NCBI GenBank assembly: GCA_947486185.1
Contig: CANKTH010000042.1
Location: forward strand, 1-38,611
Direction: 5' to 3'
DNA length: 38,611 bases
From: Deltaproteobacteria bacterium
GTDB taxonomy: Bacteria > Myxococcota_A > UBA796 > SXON01
Below are positions 25,635-34,667 of the stretch, piece by piece. The notes beneath the pieces are model-generated. The model searched no databases. It was not told the origin of the DNA and worked only from the letters and a program-made list of their open reading frames with translations. Made by a program: the position numbers and the translations under genes. Each line of letters begins with the position of its first letter. The stretch's first letter is position 1.

Positions 25635-27101
25635 ATGAGGTCCTACGAAGAGTTGGTCGGAGGCATGGGCCGCGCGGTGGCGTTCCGCGCGCGCCGGCAG
25701 CTCGTACGCGACCTTCTCCGTGATCAGGCGGCGGTGCTCGTGCTCCGCGGCGCACAGTTTCCGCTCTACGATCTCGCGATCAGCGGCGTCTCCTTTCTTG
25801 TCCCCCAGAATCAGGCAGTCGGTGGCATCCACGACGTCGTGGACATCGAGATCGTCGTCCACGACGCCACCGCGTACCGTGGGCCTGCCCGTATCGCACG
25901 CGAGGAGCGCGCCCCCGAGCAGCGTCGCGTCGCCGTTCAACTCCTGGGAGGTTTCCTTGATCTTCCGGGAATGCAGCGGGCGGATCAAGAGCAGCTCCTG
26001 CTGGACGACCTGCGCGACGGTCCCGAGCGCTCGCTCGCGGCGGTACCGGAGAGCTACCGGAAGATCTTGATGGAGGCCGTTCTTTTCACCAGCTACTATC
26101 GTCGGGCGCTGGCCGAGCACGAGACGCGTATCGGAGAGAGCGGGCGTGCTGAGTTCGCCCGGAACGAGCTCGTTCTTCGCGCGATCACCGCGATCCGGCC
26201 ACGCTGGCACGAGCTGCGGGTCCGGGCCGCCGAGGCGACACTCCCGCTACGCGCCAGCCGCGGCGCTATGGCGGGAGCCAAAGAGGCCACGGAGCTGCTG
26301 CTCACGCCGATCCTGCAAGCCGCGCCCGTCCTCAGTCGCGCCTACCACAAACCTCTTGGTCATGCCGGCGATTTTACGGTCATGACCCATATCTACAAGG
26401 ACGGTTTCGAGGGCGACACGGTCTTTGGGCGCGTATTCCACAAACTCGCGTGCGAAGAGCCGCTGAGCGCCGGGGTCCGGGCGTGGAAGGACCTGGTCAA
26501 GGAGCTGACCCTCGCCGAACATCGCCGGAAAGCTTCACAATCCGCCCCGCTGCATGTGCTCAGCCTGGGCTGCGGCCCGGCGCGGGAGGTGGTGGAGTGT
26601 CTCTCCGAAGCCAAGACCCGTGTGTCAGACATCCATTGGACCTTGGTCGACCAGGAAGAGCGCGCGTTGAGCGTCGCCTACCACGACGTGATGCGCGCCC
26701 TTCTCTCCAAGGGCGATTCGTGTTCGTTACAGTGCTTGTTCATGTCCTTCGAGCAGCTGATCAAGGACGCCCAGAGCCTTCAGGGAGAGCTCCAGGATTT
26801 CATCTACTGCGTCGGGCTGTTCCACTACCTGGACAAACGCCGGGCCCAGAACCTGCTCGCTACGCTGTACGACCGGCTCGCGCCCGGTGGCCTGGTCGCA
26901 GTGGGCAACGCGTGCTGGCCCAATGATCACTTCTGGCTCGCGGACTTCGTGCTCGACTGGCACATGTTCTACCGGACGCCCGACGAGCTGCGTGACCTGG
27001 CGATGCCCCTTACCACCGTCGGCGCAACCCTTGAGGTCAGACGAGAGTCCGCCGGCGCCTACGACTTCATCTTGATCAGGAAACCGGGTGGAGGCGCGTA
27101 G
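25635..27101 (+). CDS. PilZ-like domain fused to a class I SAM methyltransferase (PhcB-like module)
   Basis: The 488-residue protein has two parts. Residues 15-105 resemble a PilZ c-di-GMP receptor: RQLVR (21-25) fits RxxxR, and YDLAISGVSF (45-54) fits DxSxxG with Ser replaced by Ala, followed by strands such as YRGPARIARE. Residues 140-488 are a methyltransferase of the type annotated as 3-hydroxypalmitic acid methyl ester synthase (PhcB-like): KPLGHAGDF (239-247), HVLSLGCGPAREV (307-319) for SAM, and FIYCVGLFHYLDKRRAQNLL with LAPGGLVAVGN. It overlaps the diguanylate cyclase gene by 14 nt, so a c-di-GMP-responsive methyltransferase is a reasonable inference. The methyl acceptor is unknown. 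No strong Shine-Dalgarno precedes the ATG, and a slightly different start is possible. Confidence 0.78.
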   Translation: MRSYEELVGGMGRAVAFRARRQLVRDLLRDQAAVLVLRGAQFPLYDLAISGVSFLVPQNQAVGGIHDVVDIEIVVHDATAYRGPARIAREERAPEQRRVAVQLLGGFLDLPGMQRADQEQLLLDDLRDGPERSLAAVPESYRKILMEAVLFTSYYRRALAEHETRIGESGRAEFARNELVLRAITAIRPRWHELRVRAAEATLPLRASRGAMAGAKEATELLLTPILQAAPVLSRAYHKPLGHAGDFTVMTHIYKDGFEGDTVFGRVFHKLACEEPLSAGVRAWKDLVKELTLAEHRRKASQSAPLHVLSLGCGPAREVVECLSEAKTRVSDIHWTLVDQEERALSVAYHDVMRALLSKGDSCSLQCLFMSFEQLIKDAQSLQGELQDFIYCVGLFHYLDKRRAQNLLATLYDRLAPGGLVAVGNACWPNDHFWLADFVLDWHMFYRTPDELRDLAMPLTTVGATLEVRRESAGAYDFILIRKPGGGA

Positions 27102-28206
27102 CGAGACCGTGCTCGCGAAGCACGAGTTGGCCCTCCGGAACGGAAAGGGGCTCCACGTCGAGGCGTGGCTGGGGCTGATCCTCATCCCCCTGTTCTGGAT
27201 CCTCGATCATTACATGATCCCCGCCCACGTGAACACCCTCTTCTGGCTCCGCGCGGTGCCGACCTCGTTCGCCGCCGGACTCCTGCTGCTGCATCAGCTG
27301 GATCACGAACGTTTCGTCCGTTGGTCGCTGAGTCTCTCGTTCGGGTTCTCACTCGTGGTCGCCGTCACCATCGTCTCCATGTGTTTCCTACACGAGGGCT
27401 ACGAGTCGCCCTACTATGCCGGGATCAACCTCGTGGTAATGTGCGTGGGCCTACTCTACGCCTGGGAGCTCAAGGTGGCCGTCGCCTTCGGGGCGTTGGT
27501 GGCTGTCAGCTATTTCATGCCGCTCCTGGTCGGCTTGGCCACCATCCAAGACGACACCACCGCCAGGTCCAACTTCTTTTTCCTCGTCGGCGGCCTGGTC
27601 ATCACACTGGTGTCGCAGCACAACCGCCGCGGCCTTGAGCTGAACCAGATCCTGGCATTGATAAAGGAAAAAAGACTGAGGGCGGAGATGTGGGCGCTCG
27701 CCACCACCGATCCGCTCACGTCGGTCTACAACCGGCGCCAGTTCGTGCGCCTGGGCGGCGAAGAGATCCTCCGCTCTCAGCGGTACCAGCGCCCGATGAC
27801 CGTGATCATGTTGGACATCGACCACTTCAAGCCCGTCAATGACACCTACGGCCACGCCGTGGGTGACGAGGTGCTCATCGCCGTCGCGCACCGGATCACC
27901 GCTGCGCTTCGGACGACGGACATCCTCGGGCGGTATGGCGGCGAAGAATTCGCCATCGTCCTGCCTGAGACCGAGGCGGCGGTGGGGGTCGAGGTGGTCG
28001 GCGAGCGCCTCCGACAGGCGATCTGCGGGACCCCGGTGGAGACCAGCGCCGGGCGTCTCGGTGTCACGGTGAGCATCGGCGTCACCGAGGTCAGCGTACG
28101 GACCGAGGGGTTGACCGAGGCCCTCGGTCGCGCTGACTCCGGCTTGTACCTTGCAAAACGCAGTGGGCGCAACCGCGTGGTCCACCAGAAGCTCCTTCCC
28201 GCTTGA
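27088..28206 (+). CDS. Membrane-bound diguanylate cyclase (GGDEF)
   Basis: The 372-residue protein begins at GTG 27088 inside the preceding gene. Residues 25-180 carry about five to six hydrophobic helices (AWLGLILIPLFWILDHYM and others), a membrane sensor of unknown ligand. Residues 200-368 are a complete GGDEF domain: TTDPLTSVYNRR, MLDIDHFKPVND (241-252, metal-binding Asp), GRYGGEEFAIVLPE with active-site GGEEF at 284-288, and the inhibitory I-site RTTD (275-278) exactly five residues before it. It should therefore make c-di-GMP from two GTP with product inhibition. The pairing with a PilZ-like effector gene suggests local signalling. The next gene begins 7 nt after its stop. Confidence 0.94.
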   Translation: MEARSETVLAKHELALRNGKGLHVEAWLGLILIPLFWILDHYMIPAHVNTLFWLRAVPTSFAAGLLLLHQLDHERFVRWSLSLSFGFSLVVAVTIVSMCFLHEGYESPYYAGINLVVMCVGLLYAWELKVAVAFGALVAVSYFMPLLVGLATIQDDTTARSNFFFLVGGLVITLVSQHNRRGLELNQILALIKEKRLRAEMWALATTDPLTSVYNRRQFVRLGGEEILRSQRYQRPMTVIMLDIDHFKPVNDTYGHAVGDEVLIAVAHRITAALRTTDILGRYGGEEFAIVLPETEAAVGVEVVGERLRQAICGTPVETSAGRLGVTVSIGVTEVSVRTEGLTEALGRADSGLYLAKRSGRNRVVHQKLLPA

Positions 28207-28213
28207 GGTCCCG

Positions 28214-28813
28214 ATGCGTTGTTCAGCCTGGCTATTGCTGCTCCTCCCCGCCTGCGGGCTCTTCGAGAAGGAGGACGACGACGAGGACGACGAGAACGAC
28301 GACGACGAAGAGGACGTAACGCCGTACACCGGGGAAGACTCCGACACGGACTCCGACGCGGACTCCGACTCCGACTCCGACTCGGACTCCGACTCCGACA
28401 CGGACACCTGCGCGGGATCCTCGCCGTCTATCCAGGAGGTCGCGGTCGAGAACGGCGGCCTGTACACCATCGAGGACGTCGAGCAGCCCTGCGTGCTCGT
28501 ACGCACATCCGCCACCGACACCGACGGCGATTTGAGCACGATATCCCTCGACATATGGGTAGATTCCGACGTGGACGGGTACGTCGATACGAGCGGGAGC
28601 CCTTGGGCGGTGGTGGAGAGCATCCAGGTGGGCAACGCCTGTGTCACGGACAACGCCACGGTGGAGCTCCTTCTGGCGGTCGACCCCTTCGGCCTCGAGT
28701 TCAACCAGGCCTACGAGTTCGGCGTCGTGCTCCACGACGCCCACGGGCTCCCCTCGCCTCCCGGTTTCGCCGCCGGCTACACCCCGCGTGAAGACGGCAG
28801 CGACGGCGGCTGA
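28214..28813 (+). CDS. Acidic low-complexity lipoprotein
   Basis: The ATG at 28214 follows GAGG and gives MRCSAWLLLLLPAC, a lipoprotein signal with lipobox LPAC. Residues 18-65 are almost entirely Asp, Glu and Ser (EKEDDDEDDENDDDEED, then TDSDADSDSDSDSDSDS), a disordered tether that may bind Ca2+ or repel neighbouring chains. The C-terminal 130 residues form an unrecognised beta-rich domain (QEVAVENGGLYTIEDVEQPC, ATDTDGDLSTISLDIWVDSD) with a few Cys. It sits between the diguanylate cyclase and the copper monooxygenase in a tight run of genes, so a c-di-GMP link is possible but unproven. Confidence 0.75.
   Translation: MRCSAWLLLLLPACGLFEKEDDDEDDENDDDEEDVTPYTGEDSDTDSDADSDSDSDSDSDSDTDTCAGSSPSIQEVAVENGGLYTIEDVEQPCVLVRTSATDTDGDLSTISLDIWVDSDVDGYVDTSGSPWAVVESIQVGNACVTDNATVELLLAVDPFGLEFNQAYEFGVVLHDAHGLPSPPGFAAGYTPREDGSDGG
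28336..28409 (+). repeat. GACTCC hexanucleotide microsatellite encoding Asp-Ser repeats
   Basis: About a dozen tandem 6-nt units, mostly GACTCC with GACACG, GACGCG and GACTCG variants, encode the (Asp-Ser/Thr)n part of the acidic lipoprotein. In-frame unit gain or loss would change tether length without breaking the gene. Confidence 0.75.
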
Positions 28814-28837
28814 GCCCCGTGTCGCCCCGGCGGGGGC

Positions 28838-30214
28838 GTGGACCGCCGGACCGGTAAGCGCACGCCAATGATGCTCCTCCTGCTCGCTGCGTGCGCTGAC
28901 GACACCAAGCTCCCCCCCAGCGGTGGACCAACGTGGCACCAGGACGTCGCGCCGATTCTGGCAGCGCGCTGCGGCTCCTGCCACAACAGCGGCGGGCTCG
29001 CGCCCTTCCCGCTCGACGACTACGCCACGAGCGCGCCGCTGTCCGCCGCGATCGCCGCGGCGGTTGAGGACGGCACCATGCCCCCCTGGCTCGCCCAGGT
29101 ATCCGACAGTTGTACACCCAAGCGGGACTACAAAGACGATCTGCGACTGAGCCCAGACGAGATCGCCACCCTGCGCGATTGGTCCGACGCAGGCGCGCCC
29201 GAAGGCGATGCCGCCACGGCGGCGCCGATCCCCGGGAGCCCGTCGCTCACCGTCGCCAGCCCTTCGGCTGAGCTCACCTTTCCCGTAGCCTACGAAGTGA
29301 AGGGTCCTGCGGATGAGTACGTTTGTTTCATCCTGGATCCTGGCAACACGACCGACGTATGGATCAACGAGGTGCAGCTCGTGCCGGGGAACCCGGAGAT
29401 GGACCACCACGGTCTGGTCTTCGTCGATTTTGGAGGGGTGGCCGCTGATCTCTACCCCGACCTTCATTTCCCGTGCTTCTCGAGCCCTGCGAACATCCCC
29501 AATTACCAGATCTCCACCTGGACCCCTGGCGCGGTGGTGACCCGCACCCCGGCGGGCACCGGCTCACCCTTGCCGGCCGGCGCGCTCATCGTGGTGCAGA
29601 TGCACTACCACCCTCCGGGCGGGCAGCCGGCCACTGACCAGTCCGTTCTTCAGCTTCAGTGGACGGAAACCAGGCCTACTTGGGAGTCCGCCCACGTGCT
29701 GCTCGGCAACTACAACGACTCGGAAGGAGACGGCATCGGCCTGCTGCCCGGGCCCAACGACCGGACGGCCGAGCCCGAGTTCCTGATCCCCGCCGGCGCC
29801 GTGGGTCACACCGAGGAGATGGTCTACCGCCAGGAGACCGACTTTGAAATCCCGATCTACTCGGCCGGAACCCATATGCACTTCGTCGGCACAGACATGA
29901 AGATCATGTTCCGCGACGACGGCCGGGAGGAGTGCCTGGTCCACACGCCCACTTGGGACTTCAACTGGCAACGGGTCTACGACTTTGACGCCGCGATCGA
30001 CGCGCTCCCGACCATCGGCAAAGACGACGATCTCGTGATGAAGTGTGTCTACGACAACAGCATGGGCAACCGTTTTGTCGCCGATGCCCTCGCAGAGGCC
30101 GGCCTCACCGAACCCCAGGACGTCTACCTCGGCGAGACCACGCTGGACGAGATGTGCCTGGGCATGTTCGGCATCCTCCTGCCGCCGGGTCTCGTCGAGC
30201 AGCTCTTCGAGTGA
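28838..30214 (+). CDS. Lipoprotein with a cytochrome c-like heme site and a PHM-like copper type II monooxygenase domain
   Basis: A GTG at 28838 gives a basic n-region (MDRRTGKRTP) and a lipobox (LLAAC, Cys19); an inner ATG at 28868 would also work. Residues 30-120 carry the heme-binding CGSCH (45-49) with the DGTMPPW segment (78-84) that often supplies the distal Met. The remainder matches copper type II ascorbate-dependent monooxygenases: PEMDHHGLVFV (HH 190-191), VVQMHYHPPG (H256, H258) and SAGTHMHFVGTDMKI (H346, H348). PHM/DBM family enzymes use two copper sites to hydroxylate a C-H bond; here the heme domain could feed electrons in place of ascorbate. The substrate is unknown. It is the last gene of the apparent operon and ends 7 nt from the convergent dioxygenase gene. 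Confidence 0.85.
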   Translation: MDRRTGKRTPMMLLLLAACADDTKLPPSGGPTWHQDVAPILAARCGSCHNSGGLAPFPLDDYATSAPLSAAIAAAVEDGTMPPWLAQVSDSCTPKRDYKDDLRLSPDEIATLRDWSDAGAPEGDAATAAPIPGSPSLTVASPSAELTFPVAYEVKGPADEYVCFILDPGNTTDVWINEVQLVPGNPEMDHHGLVFVDFGGVAADLYPDLHFPCFSSPANIPNYQISTWTPGAVVTRTPAGTGSPLPAGALIVVQMHYHPPGGQPATDQSVLQLQWTETRPTWESAHVLLGNYNDSEGDGIGLLPGPNDRTAEPEFLIPAGAVGHTEEMVYRQETDFEIPIYSAGTHMHFVGTDMKIMFRDDGREECLVHTPTWDFNWQRVYDFDAAIDALPTIGKDDDLVMKCVYDNSMGNRFVADALAEAGLTEPQDVYLGETTLDEMCLGMFGILLPPGLVEQLFE

Positions 30215-30221
30215 GCCTGGA

Positions 30222-31043
30222 CTACGGAGATCGGGCCTCGAACCGAAAGCCGGAGAGCCGCCAACCGAGCATCGTGCCGGTCCAGTCTAGCACCCCGCGG
30301 TCCGGACCCGCCGCCCCGGCGACCACCATGAGGGGCAACAGGTGCTCCTCTCGGGGGTGAGCGGCGCGCGCGGCGGGCGCGTTGATCCAGTCGGTAAGGG
30401 CCTGATCCCGCGTCATCGCGTCCGCGGTGGCCGCCTCCACCAGCCAGGCGTCGAACTGCGTAGAGAGACCCGCGGCGCGGGCATCGCCGATGAGCCGGAG
30501 GTTGTGGAAGCTCATGCCGCTCCCAACGATGAGCACCCCAGCCTCACGGAGCGGGGCGAGGGCCCGACCGATCGCGAGATGGGTAGCGGGATCAAGGCCG
30601 TTTTTGAGCGAGAGCTGCACGACGGGCACGTCCCCGGCGGGCCAAGCGAGCATGAGGGGGATGAAGGTGCCGTGGTCAAAGCCACGGCTGGAGTTTTCCG
30701 CCGATAGCAGCCCGACCCGCTGAAGGCACCCGCGGACCTCCGCGGCGACGCCTGGATCGCCAGGGGCGGGCCAGCGGAGCTCGTAGGAGGCGGGTGGGAA
30801 GCCGTAGTAGTCGAAGTAGAGTGGAGGATGAACGCCGCTCATCACCGTCGGAACCGACTCCTCCCAGTGCGCGGAGATCACCAGCACCGCCTTCGGCGGT
30901 GCTGGAAGCCGGCCGGGAAGCTCACGAAGCCAGGTCGCCAGCGCATGCACCTCGGCGCGGGGCAAGCCGAGGTCCACAAATGGCCACGGCCCCCCACCGT
31001 GGGGCAGAAAAAGTACGGGCATCCTGGTAGAAGTTAGGGTCAT
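30222..31043 (-). CDS. LigB-type class III extradiol dioxygenase (DODA/YgiD-like)
   Basis: The 273-residue protein has the DODA-family pattern: MPVLFLPHGGGPW (H15), VLVISAHWEE (H59), GFDHGTFIPL (H124), GSGMSFHNLR (H180) and AHPREEHLLPLMV (H234). The metal is Zn or Fe, held mainly by the first, second and last of these His. Family members open catechol rings such as L-DOPA by extradiol cleavage; bacterial YgiD acts on DOPA-like substrates. GGAG seven nt upstream supports the ATG at 31043, although an ATG at 31022 would match the family N-terminus more closely. It stands alone on the minus strand. Confidence 0.88.
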   Translation of the reverse strand: MTLTSTRMPVLFLPHGGGPWPFVDLGLPRAEVHALATWLRELPGRLPAPPKAVLVISAHWEESVPTVMSGVHPPLYFDYYGFPPASYELRWPAPGDPGVAAEVRGCLQRVGLLSAENSSRGFDHGTFIPLMLAWPAGDVPVVQLSLKNGLDPATHLAIGRALAPLREAGVLIVGSGMSFHNLRLIGDARAAGLSTQFDAWLVEAATADAMTRDQALTDWINAPAARAAHPREEHLLPLMVVAGAAGPDRGVLDWTGTMLGWRLSGFRFEARSP

Positions 31044-31231
31044 CCGCTGCTCCGTCGAGGCGCCGCGCCGCCATCGGGAGGCGGCCGTCGCGAGATCGTG
31101 AGCGTATGCGCGGGCTGGTCGATCGGGTAGGTGCCGCCTTCACGCAGCGCGGCTATCGGCGCGTCGCCGGAAGTCGGCGACCGACACCAACAGCCGGTGT
31201 CCGGCACGACCAACCCGGATAGGCTCGGAGA

Positions 31232-33061
31232 ATGTCCTCGCGCGAGCTTGAGTTTGTCGAATCCCTTGGAGAGGGCGGATTCGGCATGGTCTACCTCGCG
31301 AACCTTCACGGTCGAGACCAGTTTGTGCGCCGTGTTGCGGTGAAGGTGATGCGTGTCACCGGGGAGGAGCTCGGAGACCGGCTGGCCCGCCAACGTGACG
31401 AGGCCCGGCTCCTCGGCCTCCTCCACCACGATCACATCGTACAGGTGCTCGACCTCACCGAGGTGGACGGCCGGCCCGCGGTAGTGATGGAGTACGTCGA
31501 GGGCGCCGATCTGGCCGAGGTCCTTCGGGTGACCGCGCCAGGGCGGGGCATCGGCGCACGCGCCGCGCTGGAGGTGGTCGCGGCGACCGCGTCGGCGTTG
31601 GACGCCGCGTGGGGCGCCGTGTCCGCCCACACGGGGCGGCCGCTCCGGGTGGTGCACCGGGACATCAAACCCGCCAACATCCTCGTGACCCCCAACGGAG
31701 GCGTAAAGGTCCTTGATTTCGGTGTTGCACGTGCGGATTTTGCGCGCGAGTCCTACACCGGCAGCAACGCGTTCGGGACGCCCCGTTTCATGGCACCCGA
31801 GGTGTGGATGGGCTCGGAGCCCACCCCCGCGGTGGACGTGTACGCGCTTGGGGTCACGCTCCTCGAGCTCCTCGGCGGCACGATGGATCGCCCGCCGCTC
31901 CAACCGCTGTCGCGCTACACCGATCACATCGACAGCGCGATCGCCCGCCTCGCTTATCCCCAATTCGCCGATCTCATCTCCCGCTGCCTCGACTACGAGC
32001 CCGACCGGCGACCGACCGCCGCCGAGCTCATCGAGGAGGTCGGGCAGATGCTCGGCGCCGCTACCGGCGACCCGCTCTCTCGTGTCGCCCGCCGCGTGAT
32101 CCCCGGCCTCGTCGAGAAGCGCCGGCAAAAAGCAGGGCAAAACGACCTTCCGTCGCGCGCGTCGTTGGACACCGGCGCCGTCAGCGAGATCGGGGCGGTG
32201 GCCACCCTGGGCGTGCCGCAGTCTCCGTCCGTCGTGTCCGCTGAGCAGAGCCTCAAGGTGCCGGTCGCCGTGGGGGCGGTGGCGTTGATCGCCCTGTTTG
32301 CCGGAGCTTTCGGCCTCGCCGTCATGGCCTGGTGGTTCACCGGCGCAAGCTCAAACGCGACGGTCGATGGAGCCGCCGCGCCCACCCTCGATGCAGCTAC
32401 GCCCCCCGGACCGATCACCGCTGACGGGAGCGTCACCCCGCCAACTCCGGGTTCCGAAACCGGCACAACCGGCGCCGGCACCACCTCACCCCAAGGTCCC
32501 AGAACCCCCGGGACCACCGGAGCGGGGACCACCGGCGCCGGCACCTCGCCCGACCCAACTCCCGGCGCAACGACCGAAGAGACCACAGACGCGGGCGCCC
32601 ACCAGGCCGGGGCCGCGCCGCCCTCGAAGGGCGCGATCGACGCCGCGTCCGGGACCGGAGAATCGTCCAAGACGCCGACGAACAAGACACCCACTACGAC
32701 CCCGGCCACCACCAAGACGACGACCGCGGCCAGCCCCAAGCCGCCTGCTACCCCCGAGGCCACTCCCCCCGCAGCGCCCGCCGCCGAGCCGCCGGCCGTC
32801 GCCCTCCCCGTGCCCCAAACCGCCAGGTTCACCCTCAACCTCCCGCTCACCGGGTGTACGACCACGCTGGACGGCAGCCCGATCAAGGATCCGTACCGAG
32901 GTATGGAGCTGGCCCTCGGGATCCACACCCTGGTTGTCTCCGGCGCAGAACACGGCGTAAGTTGTAGCTTGAACCTGAAGTCGGATGTCTCCTGGGACTG
33001 GGCGAAGCACTCAAAGTGTGTGCCCCCCTCCCTTCCCTCCGGCTGTAGATCCCTACGCTGA
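31232..33061 (+). CDS. Transmembrane Ser/Thr protein kinase with a Thr/Pro-rich periplasmic linker
   Basis: The 609-residue protein starts directly before the Gly loop (LGEGGFGMVY, 12-21). It has K38 (VAVKVM), HRDIKPAN (142-149), DFG (162-164), APE (188-190) and DVYALG (202-207), so the kinase looks active. A single membrane helix spans about 343-370. The linker to about 500 is rich in Thr, Gly, Pro and Ala (TTGAGTTSPQGPRTPG), a wall- or periplasm-spanning stalk. The C-terminal domain (TLDGSPIKDPYRGMELALG, HTLVVSGAEHG) resembles a PEGA-type beta module and has several Cys. The kinase is inferred to sense envelope conditions and phosphorylate cytoplasmic targets. An FHA protein lies 4 kb downstream. 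Confidence 0.9.
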   Translation: MSSRELEFVESLGEGGFGMVYLANLHGRDQFVRRVAVKVMRVTGEELGDRLARQRDEARLLGLLHHDHIVQVLDLTEVDGRPAVVMEYVEGADLAEVLRVTAPGRGIGARAALEVVAATASALDAAWGAVSAHTGRPLRVVHRDIKPANILVTPNGGVKVLDFGVARADFARESYTGSNAFGTPRFMAPEVWMGSEPTPAVDVYALGVTLLELLGGTMDRPPLQPLSRYTDHIDSAIARLAYPQFADLISRCLDYEPDRRPTAAELIEEVGQMLGAATGDPLSRVARRVIPGLVEKRRQKAGQNDLPSRASLDTGAVSEIGAVATLGVPQSPSVVSAEQSLKVPVAVGAVALIALFAGAFGLAVMAWWFTGASSNATVDGAAAPTLDAATPPGPITADGSVTPPTPGSETGTTGAGTTSPQGPRTPGTTGAGTTGAGTSPDPTPGATTEETTDAGAHQAGAAPPSKGAIDAASGTGESSKTPTNKTPTTTPATTKTTTAASPKPPATPEATPPAAPAAEPPAVALPVPQTARFTLNLPLTGCTTTLDGSPIKDPYRGMELALGIHTLVVSGAEHGVSCSLNLKSDVSWDWAKHSKCVPPSLPSGCRSLR

Positions 33062-33137
33062 AGCCAGGAAGCTCCTCGGGGATGGCCGTCAACTCCGCCC
33101 CCTCCCACTTCTGGGCCAGCCGGTGTAGACTCCTGTC

Positions 33138-34661
33138 ATGCGCGTCATCCCGGTCACCGCCCTGCTCCTCGTCGCTTGTGGCGACACACTGGTCACGAAA
33201 TACAACTCGCCGCCGGAGGTCGCGATCCTGCTCCCGGCGGACTACGCGCAGGTGCCACCCGGCGCGACGGTGGAGTTTATCGGCCTCGCAGGCGACCAAC
33301 AGAGCGCCCCGAAGGACATCGACATCGTGTGGACCAGCACGCTCGACGGCGAGCTCGGCTCTGACCCACCCGACTCGGACGGCAACCTCTACCTCGCGGT
33401 CAACGGCCTCTCGCCGGGCACGCACGTGATCACGCTCACGGCGATCGACGAAGAGGAGGAGTCGTCCAACGCCAGCATCACGCTGGACGTCACCAACAAC
33501 ATCGACACCGACGACACGGGCGTGGTGCCCACCGGCGCGCCGCTGATCGAGATCGCCAACCCCCAAAATGGCGGCTCCTACCTCTCTACTGAGGTGATCA
33601 ACATCATCGCCACGATCACAGACGACGTGGATCCGGGGCCGGCGCTGGTCGCCGAGCTGCTCGACGTGCCGGACGGCCTGTTGTGGAGCGGCAACCCCAC
33701 GATGTCGGGCACGGTCTCTGTGCCGTGGACCTTCTCCGAAGGCAGCCATACCCTGAGCCTCTCGGCGATCGACACCGAAGGCTACACGTCCACCGAGGAA
33801 GTGAGCTTCACCGTCGCGGACGGCACCCGGCCGGTGGTCAGCATCGACGACCCCGCCGACGGCGCCACCTACAACCTCACGGATGTCATCACCTTCCGCG
33901 GCACGGTCTCCGACGACCTCACCGCCGCTCAGGACCTCGGGGTGGTCTGGTCAAGCGACATCGGCGGGGTGCTCTCCACCAACCCCTCGAATGGGAGCGG
34001 CACCACGGTTTTTGCGAGCGCGCTCGGCGGTGGCACCCACACCATCACGCTCGCGGCCACCGATGAAGAAGGAAAAGAGGGGCGGGACACCATCGTGGTC
34101 ACGGTAGATGACCCCAACGCCATCGACGACGACGGGGACGGCTGGTCGGAGAACGAAGGCGACTGCGACGACGCCAACCCGCTGCTCAACCCCGGCGCCA
34201 CGGACATCTGCGACGGTGAGGACAACAACTGCGACGGCATCGTCAACGACGACTGGTTCGACACCTACGAGATCAACGACAGCATGAGCACCGCCGCCGA
34301 GATCGGCGAGGTCGGCGAGATCCTCTTCTTGTCGTCATCGATGACCATCTCCGGCCTCACCCTCTCGTCGGACGTGGACGAGGATTGGTTTCAGTTCGAG
34401 GTCGATGACATCTGGATCTTCCTGGATATCTCCATCAGCGCCAGCGGACTGCCCTCCACCGGCGGCGCCCGCTACGTGATGGAGCTCTACTCCGTCGACG
34501 ACGGCGTGGTCATCCAGAGCACCTCGGGCACCACCTCGTTGAACCTCAACTTTTCGACCACGATCTTCAGCGATTACGGCAACGACTTCGCGGTGCGCAT
34601 CTACGCCACCACCTGGTCGGGCTCGTGCTCGGACGACTACAACTTCACCATCACCTCCTGA
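33138..34661 (+). CDS. Lipoprotein with Ig-like repeats, one MopE-type metal-binding motif and a PPC-like C-terminal domain
   Basis: The ATG at 33138 gives MRVIPVTALLLVAC, a standard lipoprotein signal. Three Ig-like modules follow, each ending in a T-I-T-L pattern (GTHVITLTAIDEEEE, GSHTLSLSAIDTEG, GTHTITLAATDEEG) and beginning with PPEVAILLPADYA-like or PVVSIDDPADGAT-like strands. A single MopE unit (GDGWSENEGDCDDANP, CDGEDNNCDG) precedes a final beta domain with SSDVDEDWFQFEVDD and FAVRIYATTWSG, similar to bacterial pre-peptidase C-terminal (PPC) domains. The protein is probably outer-surface and metal-stabilised. It ends 6 nt before the cyclic-nucleotide/methyltransferase gene, suggesting co-transcription. 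Confidence 0.8.
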   Translation: MRVIPVTALLLVACGDTLVTKYNSPPEVAILLPADYAQVPPGATVEFIGLAGDQQSAPKDIDIVWTSTLDGELGSDPPDSDGNLYLAVNGLSPGTHVITLTAIDEEEESSNASITLDVTNNIDTDDTGVVPTGAPLIEIANPQNGGSYLSTEVINIIATITDDVDPGPALVAELLDVPDGLLWSGNPTMSGTVSVPWTFSEGSHTLSLSAIDTEGYTSTEEVSFTVADGTRPVVSIDDPADGATYNLTDVITFRGTVSDDLTAAQDLGVVWSSDIGGVLSTNPSNGSGTTVFASALGGGTHTITLAATDEEGKEGRDTIVVTVDDPNAIDDDGDGWSENEGDCDDANPLLNPGATDICDGEDNNCDGIVNDDWFDTYEINDSMSTAAEIGEVGEILFLSSSMTISGLTLSSDVDEDWFQFEVDDIWIFLDISISASGLPSTGGARYVMELYSVDDGVVIQSTSGTTSLNLNFSTTIFSDYGNDFAVRIYATTWSGSCSDDYNFTITS

Positions 34662-34667
34662 ACCCCT

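Noticed and set aside
31040..32140. 366-codon minus-strand frame opposite the kinase, whose end (LREGGTYPIDQPAHTLTISR) faintly resembles an FHA strand
   Set aside because: It lies mostly opposite a complete kinase and lacks any other FHA element; the 188-nt gap 31044-31231 holds nothing else convincing.
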